DNA of 6,300 bases from Oscillospiraceae bacterium (GTDB lineage Bacteria; Bacillota_A; Clostridia; Saccharofermentanales; Saccharofermentanaceae): contig CADCPU010000255.1 in assembly GCA_902803365.1 (NCBI GenBank), forward strand, positions 1 to 6,300. Reading direction: 5' to 3'. This document shows positions 1 to 5,039 of the stretch, one piece after another. The number at the start of each line of letters is the position of its first letter. Position 1 is the stretch's first letter. The notes under the pieces were generated by a model that was given only the letters and a program-made list of their open reading frames with translations, was not told the DNA's origin and searched no databases. Made by a program: the position numbers and the translations under genes.

Positions 1-3
1 AGA

Positions 4-1086
4 TCAGAGAAGGTCTTCTCTTCCCTCTTCCTTAAGCTTATCAACCATGAGCTTAACGTCCTGTGCCTTGTCCTTCGAGCATACCATGATGGTGTCCTCA
101 GTCTGGACGATGACAAGATTCTCAACTCCGATCGTAGTGATGAGCTTGTCGTTTGACTTGTTGAAAACAAGGCAGTTCTTCGTATTGATGCCCATGTGAT
201 CACCGACGGAAACGTTGCCTTCTTCGTTCTGAGGAAGTACCGTGCTCAATACATCCCAGGATCCGACGTCGTTCCAACCGAACTCAGCAGGGATACAGTA
301 AACGTCCGAAGCCTTCTCCATGATGCCGTAGTCGACGGAGATCTTCTCGAGCTCAGGATATACGCGTGCGATAGCCTCAGCTTCTTTAGGTGTTCTCAAG
401 TCATCGAAAATAGCTTCCATCTTCGCATATGTATCAGGGAGATATTCCTTGAACGCATCGAGGATAACTGATGCCTTCCAGATGAACATACCGGAGTTCC
501 AAAGATACTTACCGGAATTGATGTACTCGCGTGCAACCGGCTCGGTTGGCTTTTCGACAAAACGTCTGAGGTGATAGACCTCGCCGCCCTGCTCGACAGG
601 GTTGGTTGAGAAACGGATATAGCCGTAACCCGTTGACGGGAATGTAGGCCAGATACCGATCGTTACGATCTTGTCTGTCTCTTCAGCCGTCTTGAATGCA
701 AGATCCAATACTCTCTTATACTCCTTGATATCGGAGATGTGGTGGTCTGCGGCAAGAACAGCCATAAGGGCGTCGCCGTAGAGTTTCTTCAATGTCATTG
801 CCGCATAGATGATGCAAGGTGCGGTATTTCTCTGGACAGGTTCGATCAGGATGTGGTCTCTGTTTACTTCCTTGTAGAGGACCTTGTCCATAAGCTCTGC
901 CTGCTTGGCATTAGTTACGATAAATGTGTCTTCACGTCCGACGACACCTTCGTAATGCTTGATCGTCTCGTTGATCATAACGTCGTCGCCCGTGAGCTTA
1001 ACGAGCTGCTTTGGAGTTGTCATCCTGGATACAGGCCAGAAACGTGTTCCTCCGCCGCCTGCCATTATTACTGCTGTTTTTTTCAT
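4..1086 (-). CDS. manC: Mannose-1-phosphate guanylyltransferase (GDP-mannose pyrophosphorylase), monofunctional
   Basis: Predicted to make GDP-mannose from mannose-1-phosphate and GTP in the cytoplasm, supplying mannosyl (or GDP-fucose/GDP-rhamnose-derived) units for a surface glycan. Seen in the 360-aa product: the nucleotidyltransferase signature GGGGTRFWPVSR at residues 10-21 followed by PKQ at 25-27; EPVQRNTAP at 82-90; AADHHI at 112-117, whose Asp114 is the expected metal ligand; FVEKP at 176-180, whose Lys179 is the usual sugar-phosphate contact; NSGMF at 197-201; and FGWNDVGSW at 269-277. The length fits the nucleotidyltransferase plus a short C-terminal beta region. It lacks the extra cupin-type phosphomannose isomerase domain of the ~480-aa bifunctional AlgA/ManC enzymes. 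The ATG is preceded on the minus strand by GAGGA (1093-1097) with 6-nt spacing. It is transcribed away from the HAD gene at 1181 and lies in the same orientation as the glycosyltransferase operon, but on a separate transcript. Family assignment is very secure; the final glycan is unknown. Confidence 0.95.
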   Translation of the reverse strand: MKKTAVIMAGGGGTRFWPVSRMTTPKQLVKLTGDDVMINETIKHYEGVVGREDTFIVTNAKQAELMDKVLYKEVNRDHILIEPVQRNTAPCIIYAAMTLKKLYGDALMAVLAADHHISDIKEYKRVLDLAFKTAEETDKIVTIGIWPTFPSTGYGYIRFSTNPVEQGGEVYHLRRFVEKPTEPVAREYINSGKYLWNSGMFIWKASVILDAFKEYLPDTYAKMEAIFDDLRTPKEAEAIARVYPELEKISVDYGIMEKASDVYCIPAEFGWNDVGSWDVLSTVLPQNEEGNVSVGDHMGINTKNCLVFNKSNDKLITTIGVENLVIVQTEDTIMVCSKDKAQDVKLMVDKLKEEGREDLL

Positions 1087-1114
1087 GTTAGTTCCTCGAT
1101 ATAGATCTGATTCA

Positions 1115-1128
1115 CCGCAACTTTGCGG
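1115..1128. promoter_or_regulatory. Short palindrome between the divergent promoters (possible operator or 5' leader hairpin)
   Basis: CCGCAA and TTGCGG form a 6-bp inverted repeat separated by 2 nt. It lies just downstream of the predicted manC start site, so in the manC leader it could form a hairpin with five Watson-Crick pairs and a 4-nt loop, extended by an outer G-U pair. As DNA it occupies the -35 position of the HAD promoter, so a bound regulator could affect both genes. A palindrome this short can occur by chance. Confidence 0.3.
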
Positions 1129-1134
1129 CTTGTA

Positions 1135-1143
1135 TGCTATTAT
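1135..1143 (+). promoter_or_regulatory. Extended -10 promoter for the HAD phosphatase gene
   Basis: The plus strand reads TGCTATTAT: a TGn extension followed by the hexamer TATTAT (1138-1143), one mismatch from TATAAT. There is no recognisable -35 at 16-18 nt spacing, which is tolerated by extended -10 promoters. The predicted start is near 1150, about 31 nt before the ATG at 1181. It uses the same AT-rich bases as the manC -10 on the other strand. Confidence 0.45.
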
Positions 1144-1144
1144 A
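1139..1144 (-). promoter_or_regulatory. -10 element of the manC promoter
   Basis: Reading the minus strand, this is a perfect consensus TATAAT. The predicted start of transcription is near 1131-1132, giving a leader of about 45 nt to the manC ATG. The -35 region is poor: TTTCAT (1161-1166, minus strand) sits 16 nt upstream and matches TTGACA only weakly. The element overlaps the plus-strand -10 of the HAD gene almost completely. Called from sequence alone. Confidence 0.55.
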
Positions 1145-1180
1145 CCCTAATAGAACGATAATGAAACTTCTGAGGTTGTT

Positions 1181-2002
1181 ATGGAATATAAATTTTTGGT
1201 TGCGACGGATATCGACAATACGCTCCTCATTACGGGAACTGACGTAAGCGCGGAGAACAGAAGAGCCATCAAGGCTATCGAAGACGCAGGCGGTGCCTTT
1301 ACTCTCGCGACCGGCAGGAGCTTCTATCTCATAGGCAAATACGCGGAGGATCTAAAGCTCACCGTTCCCTGCATCGTAAGTAACGGAGGCGGACTTGCGG
1401 ACCCTGTCGCAAACAAAGAGATCAAGTCTTATATCATCGATAAGGCTCTCGTAAGAGAACTGATGCTGATGCTCTGGGAGCGCAAGATAAACTTCGCGGG
1501 CTACTCGTCCGAGGGCGTGTTCTTCGCTCCGACCAGCGACCGCAGGGAGTTTTTTGAAAACTACAACAGGACTGCGCCCGAAGGAAGGAAAGCCGTCCTG
1601 TGCGACCTCACACTTGATATGATACAAAGCGGTAATATGCCCGCATTTAATAAGATACTGACTGTTGAGGCTGATCCCGATACATGCCGCGAGCTAAGAG
1701 CCAGGAAGGATATCTCATGCTGTGCATCGACTGCGACTTTCCTGGATATCATGGCACCGGGTGCGACAAAGGGCAGAGCACTCCTTGACCTCGCTGACCT
1801 TCTCGGGGTAAGCAGAGACATGACTTTCGCGCTCGGTGATAACGAGAACGATATAGAGATGCTGAGAGATGCCAAGTACGGCATAGCAATGGGCAACGCT
1901 ACTGAGGAGACCAAGGCAGCCTGCGATTACGTAACGGCTGACTGTAAGGATGACGGATTCGCGAAGGCCGTGTTCGACATCATCTTGCCGAAGATCGGTT
2001 GA
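1181..2002 (+). CDS. HAD-superfamily phosphatase, Cof/subclass IIB type
   Basis: Predicted cytoplasmic Mg2+-dependent phosphatase acting on a small phosphorylated metabolite, often a sugar phosphate in this family. All four HAD motifs are present in the 273-aa product. Motif I is ATDIDNTL, with nucleophile Asp10 and acid/base Asp12. Motif II is TLATGR, with Thr44. Motif III is ATKGRAL, with Lys197. Motif IV is LGDNENDIEML at 218-228, with Asp220 and Asp224. The ~150-residue insert between motifs II and III is the type IIB cap. Length is typical of Cof-like proteins (~270 aa). Motif I has Asn13 where Gly is usual (DxDGT). The start is supported by GAGG at 1172-1175 with 5-nt spacing. It is the only plus-strand gene here. 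It is divergent from manC and convergent with the glycosyltransferase operon, overlapping the last gene by 23 bp. A role in mannose or sugar-phosphate metabolism is only suggested by location; it could be an unrelated housekeeping phosphatase. Confidence 0.9.
   Translation: MEYKFLVATDIDNTLLITGTDVSAENRRAIKAIEDAGGAFTLATGRSFYLIGKYAEDLKLTVPCIVSNGGGLADPVANKEIKSYIIDKALVRELMLMLWERKINFAGYSSEGVFFAPTSDRREFFENYNRTAPEGRKAVLCDLTLDMIQSGNMPAFNKILTVEADPDTCRELRARKDISCCASTATFLDIMAPGATKGRALLDLADLLGVSRDMTFALGDNENDIEMLRDAKYGIAMGNATEETKAACDYVTADCKDDGFAKAVFDIILPKIG
1980..2002. other. 23-bp tail-to-tail overlap of the glycosyltransferase operon and the HAD gene
   Basis: The minus-strand TGA (1980-1982) lies inside the HAD coding sequence, and the plus-strand TGA (2000-2002) lies inside the glycosyltransferase coding sequence. 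No GC-rich hairpin with a T-tract is visible on either strand around the junction, so both transcripts probably continue into antisense of the opposing gene. Confidence 0.8.
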
Positions 2003-3182
2003 TGACCTTCTGGCACAGTTCCGTATAACCTCTGACGATCTCTTTCCAACTGTAGTTCTCGTCTACATACTTGATGCCGTTTTGTCCCATGGCGGAAACA
2101 GTTGCCGCGTTTGACGGATCCAGGAGCCAGTTGAGCTCGCCTTCGAATTCGAAGAAGTTTCTGTAGTAGAATCCCGCGTCGCTTCTCTTTACGTGACCTT
2201 CAAGGACATCGCAGTTGCCGTTTACGAGTACAGGCTTACCAAGTGCCATCGCCTCGAGTACGACGATCGACAGGCTCTCGAATCTTGAAGGAAGGACGAG
2301 GAAGCGGGATGCCGCGATACCGGAGAACTTGTCTTCCTCGGACACGAATCCCAGAGATATGATATCGTCGCGCTTCGGAACTTCGATGACTTCCTTGCCC
2401 ATGAGAACGAGCTTGGTCTTGGAGTCCGGATTGCGCTTCTTATATTCTGCGAAGTAATCGAAAAGTATATTGCAGCACTTATTCTCATCTATCCTTCCGA
2501 CATAGATAAAGAAATCATCAACGCCGAACTTTTGCTTGAAGCCTTCGGGATCGATCTTGGAAGGAAGCTCGATACCTACGCCGCCGCGGCCGTCGTTATC
2601 AGGCTTGCCCGTAACGTCGAAAAGGTCGTTCGTAAGTTCCTTCTCTTCAACGGTGTTGTAGTAGAATGCCGCAGGATAAGAGAACATCTTGTTGAATATA
2701 TCAAGGTAGATCGGCGCTTCGTCGTGAGCGGTCGGGATAAGGATAGCCTTGTCCTTTACGCGCGGCAGACCGAAGTATGTCGAATAGTAAAGATAGCATA
2801 CGAAGATGAAGCAATCATAGTCGTCCTTTACGGATTCGACGAAGTCAGCCAGAGCTGGCGAATTCGGTCCCTGCTGACGCATCCACTCTTCCTGCTCTTC
2901 AACTGTTGAAGGACTCGTCAGGATGCGTGCGGAGAGCTTATTGAAGCTTGCCGTATCGCGCTCTTTTATTACAGGGAATCTGTAGACATGAACACCGTTT
3001 ATGTCTTCTTCATCCTTCTCGTATTCGTTCTTCCATGTGACATAGTCGACGGCCTTGGTGGTGATGCAGCTGACATCGTGGCCTCCGATGGATGCCATAT
3101 GCTCGGCAACCTGACGGGCGTATGCTTCCGCACCGCCGTTTACTTCAGTACCGTATCTTTGAACTACAAAACATAATCTCAT
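1980..3182 (-). CDS. GT4-family glycosyltransferase (400 aa), paralogue of the 403-aa enzyme at 5023-6234
   Basis: Predicted retaining glycosyltransferase of the GT-B fold, adding a sugar from a nucleotide-sugar donor to a growing glycan on the cytoplasmic side of the membrane. The N-terminal domain begins with a beta strand and the loop VNGGAEAYARQ (14-24), typical of the acceptor half. The donor half contains YVGRIDENK (227-235; Arg230 and Lys235 are the usual phosphate contacts) and the EX7E motif, Glu302-Glu310, in RFESLSIVVLEAMALGKPVL. NSPAL (107-111), AHDEAPIYLDIF (152-163), AEYKKRN (245-251) and FFEFEGEL (343-350) are shared with the paralogue at 5023. It is the last gene of the operon. 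Its ATG overlaps the TGA of the preceding gene (ATGA, 3179-3182), with only a weak GGTGA as ribosome site, so translation is probably coupled. Its 3' end overlaps the opposing HAD gene by 23 bp. Donor sugar and linkage cannot be told from sequence. Confidence 0.9.
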   Translation of the reverse strand: MRLCFVVQRYGTEVNGGAEAYARQVAEHMASIGGHDVSCITTKAVDYVTWKNEYEKDEEDINGVHVYRFPVIKERDTASFNKLSARILTSPSTVEEQEEWMRQQGPNSPALADFVESVKDDYDCFIFVCYLYYSTYFGLPRVKDKAILIPTAHDEAPIYLDIFNKMFSYPAAFYYNTVEEKELTNDLFDVTGKPDNDGRGGVGIELPSKIDPEGFKQKFGVDDFFIYVGRIDENKCCNILFDYFAEYKKRNPDSKTKLVLMGKEVIEVPKRDDIISLGFVSEEDKFSGIAASRFLVLPSRFESLSIVVLEAMALGKPVLVNGNCDVLEGHVKRSDAGFYYRNFFEFEGELNWLLDPSNAATVSAMGQNGIKYVDENYSWKEIVRGYTELCQKVINRSSAR

Positions 3183-4261
3183 ATCGCTTCACCACGCATA
3201 AATCTGTTGAGCTGCTCCATGAAGAGAGCTGAGATGCTCTCGTAGGAGAAGTCCTTAAGTCTTTCTCTCTGACCCTTCAGGATATCTTCCTTGAGTGACT
3301 CGTTATGAAGGATCTCGTGAAGGCAATATGCTGCCTTCTTCGGATCGCTGTCTTCAAGGAGAATTCCCGTGCCGCCCAGTGTATCCGGGACTGCGGCATA
3401 AGGAGCTGCGACTATCGGCTTATCAAAGCACATTGCCTCGACGAGCGGAACGCAGAATCCTTCGTGTTCGCTCATGCAAAGGAACGCATCGCAGGTCTTA
3501 TAGTAAGCAAGGATCGCCTTGAAGGATACCTGACCCGTAAATATCACGTTATCAAGCTCCATGAGCTCGGCATAGTCCTTAAGTCTCTTGTCGTAGTTTT
3601 CGGTTCCCGTGCTCGATCCTACGAGGATGAGCCTGATTCTCTCATCGAACATCTTGTTGTAGCAATAGAGGACCTTCAGAAGATCTTCCTGCTTCTTGTT
3701 CGGAGCGATACGTCCTACGAAGACGACGTTCTTAACTCCGTCGCTCATCTTGGAGACAACTTCGGGATCGGGTTCCTTCTTGTAGTCATCAAAAGGGATC
3801 AGGATCGGACGCACGGCCATCGGACATGTATAGCCCATCTGACGAAGTTCGTCCATGTTGTATTTGGAATCGCACATACATGCATCAAAGGTCGAGTTTA
3901 AGTTCTTTACTTCCCTCCTGCCCTTTGAGCACAGTCTTGCCGTAATTCCGGAATAAGCGGAGAAGTACTTGGAAGGCGTGATGTTATGGTAGATCATGAG
4001 CTTTCTGCCCTTGAAGTTCTTGATCTGCCTGTTAAGCTCGGAACCCGTAGACAGATGGTAGATGATGATGTCGTCATCGTTCAGGACAGGGAGCTGATTT
4101 ATGCCCTTGACGCCCGGCTCGTTTTCGAGACGCTTATCAAGGTTTTCCGCGTAGGTAACGACCTTATGCCCCTGAGAGTTCAGGAGCTTCATGATGGCAA
4201 GCGCGTCATTACTGACCGCATCGCCGAATGACAGAGTTGTCAGCAGTTGGATCATCTTCAT
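3179..4261 (-). CDS. GT4-family glycosyltransferase (360 aa)
   Basis: Predicted retaining GT-B glycosyltransferase, of a different subgroup from the two ~400-aa enzymes in this operon. The N-terminal domain carries YHLSTGSELN (68-77) and LMIYHNITP (88-96; His92), a pattern common in mannosyl- and rhamnosyl-transferase-like members, though not diagnostic. The donor domain has VVFVGRIAPNKKQEDLL (179-195; Arg184 and Lys189) and the EX7E motif, Glu267-Glu275, in SEHEGFCVPLVEAM, followed by the usual KPIVAA (281-286). It starts inside the preceding coiled-coil gene (ATGA overlap, 4258-4261). A GGAGA site (4269-4273, minus) is 7 nt upstream; a second ATG two codons in is a less well spaced alternative. 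No signal peptide or clear membrane span is seen, so it is probably cytoplasmic or peripheral. With ManC in the neighbourhood, GDP-mannose is a plausible donor, but this is inference. Confidence 0.9.
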   Translation of the reverse strand: MKMIQLLTTLSFGDAVSNDALAIMKLLNSQGHKVVTYAENLDKRLENEPGVKGINQLPVLNDDDIIIYHLSTGSELNRQIKNFKGRKLMIYHNITPSKYFSAYSGITARLCSKGRREVKNLNSTFDACMCDSKYNMDELRQMGYTCPMAVRPILIPFDDYKKEPDPEVVSKMSDGVKNVVFVGRIAPNKKQEDLLKVLYCYNKMFDERIRLILVGSSTGTENYDKRLKDYAELMELDNVIFTGQVSFKAILAYYKTCDAFLCMSEHEGFCVPLVEAMCFDKPIVAAPYAAVPDTLGGTGILLEDSDPKKAAYCLHEILHNESLKEDILKGQRERLKDFSYESISALFMEQLNRFMRGEAI

Positions 4262-4629
4262 TTGCCGGTCTCCAATTCTATCAGTTTGGCTTCAAGGTCT
4301 GTTATCCTTCTTCTCAACCTGTCGCGCTCCTTGTTGAGCTCATAGAGTTCATCAAGTGCAGTCGTGAAATTGCTGTCGATATTATTCTGCGCGCAGACGA
4401 TCGGGTCGATCAGGAAAGCCATAAACTTTCGAACGATCCTGCCCTTCTTGTCGAGCGCGTTATATGATGTGCCTCGGTTCTTCTTGATATAGAACATGCA
4501 CTGTCTTAAGTTTCTGGAACTGCCGCCGCCCAGGTATGTGAGCTTTACGGACTCGAAGTCAGGGACGTCAAAGTCCTTGCCGCCTGTAAATGCGTCATAT
4601 CCTTTTTTCAAGATCTCGGAAGAATTCAT
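4258..4629 (-). CDS. Small coiled-coil protein of the glycosyltransferase operon (123 aa), paralogue of the next gene upstream
   Basis: Not recognised as a named family; no catalytic motif is visible. Three parts can be seen. Residues 1-60 are mixed and probably partly ordered, with a GGGSS turn at 34-38. Next comes a basic/hydrophobic helix, roughly 62-82, containing RKFMAFLIDPIV and then QN. The C-terminal coiled coil runs from about 88 to 120, with heptad core positions L95, L98, R102, L105, I109, L112, L116 and L119, and dense Glu/Arg on the other faces. From residue 63 to its end it aligns without gaps to residues 75-135 of the 137-aa protein encoded just upstream (17 of 61 identical by hand count). 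Translation is supported by AGGAAGG (4637-4643, minus) 7 nt before the ATG, and ATGA overlaps join it to both neighbours. Likely a scaffold, anchor or partner for the glycosyltransferases; function inferred only. Confidence 0.82.
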   Translation of the reverse strand: MNSSEILKKGYDAFTGGKDFDVPDFESVKLTYLGGGSSRNLRQCMFYIKKNRGTSYNALDKKGRIVRKFMAFLIDPIVCAQNNIDSNFTTALDELYELNKERDRLRRRITDLEAKLIELETGK

Positions 4630-5039
4630 CTTGCTGCCTTCCTCTCAAGTTCGCTGATGCGCTTTTCGAGAAGATCGGCGCGCTTTTTGAGATCCTCGTT
4701 GTCATTCTTAACATCAACGATCGTCTCGGAGATCCTGTAATAGTAATAGTTGAGCGTGTTCTGCTGTCTTACGATCGGCAGGATGAAAAATCCCGTGACC
4801 TTTCTTATGCAGCGCTTGAAGAATACTGCGATCTTATTTCCGCGCAGCACCTCATAAGGCTGCACTTCGTAATTGCAGGAGATATAATCGACGGCCTCTT
4901 CGAGGTCGTTGTTCGTCTTGCCCTTGTCTTCGGCCGCTTCAAGATCGATGAAGTTCAGCGGTTCCTTGTCCCTGCCGTTCTTCACGATGTCCTCGCGGAT
5001 CTTGCTCATGATACTTTCAACATCAACTGTCTTTTCCAT
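4626..5039 (-). CDS. Small coiled-coil protein of the glycosyltransferase operon (137 aa)
   Basis: Not recognised as a named family. The N-terminus, VDVESIMSKIREDIVKNG (5-22), is an amphipathic helix. Similar helices are remembered at the start of polysaccharide-cluster methyltransferases and glycosyltransferases (from memory, not searched). Residues 23-60 are acidic and probably flexible. Residues 66-97 contain RGNKIAVFF, KRCIRKVTGFFILPIV and QQN, a basic then hydrophobic helix that could lie on the membrane but is too short and charged for a confident transmembrane span. The C-terminus is a coiled coil with core positions I107, V110, N114, L117, A121, L124, I128 and L131; the core Asn is typical of dimeric coils. 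The ATG has the best ribosome site in the operon, GGAGG with 6-nt spacing, located inside the preceding glycosyltransferase gene, which it overlaps by 17 bp. Probably forms a pair with the 123-aa protein that follows. Confidence 0.85.
   Translation of the reverse strand: MEKTVDVESIMSKIREDIVKNGRDKEPLNFIDLEAAEDKGKTNNDLEEAVDYISCNYEVQPYEVLRGNKIAVFFKRCIRKVTGFFILPIVRQQNTLNYYYYRISETIVDVKNDNEDLKKRADLLEKRISELERKAAR

Noticed and set aside
1161..1247. Possible 28-codon leader peptide beginning ATGAAACTTCTG just before the HAD gene
   Set aside because: No Shine-Dalgarno precedes this ATG, it is out of frame with the HAD gene and overlaps its start, and the peptide has no attenuator-like codon run.
1982..1995. 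ATCTT-GCCG-AAGAT inverted repeat at the convergent junction as a terminator
   Set aside because: The stem is only 5 bp and AT-rich, and there is no T-tract on either strand. It also lies inside both coding sequences.
3305..3901. 198-codon open frame on the plus strand opposite the 360-aa glycosyltransferase
   Set aside because: It lies wholly within a well-supported GT4 gene on the other strand. Its translation shows no recognisable motif, and it is best explained as a shadow of the codon use of the real gene.
4779..4836. Transmembrane segment in the 137-aa protein (around residues 68-87)
   Set aside because: The hydrophobic stretches AVFF and VTGFFILPIV are separated by the basic KRCIRK, so neither is long enough for a clear span. 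A membrane-surface amphipathic helix fits better.
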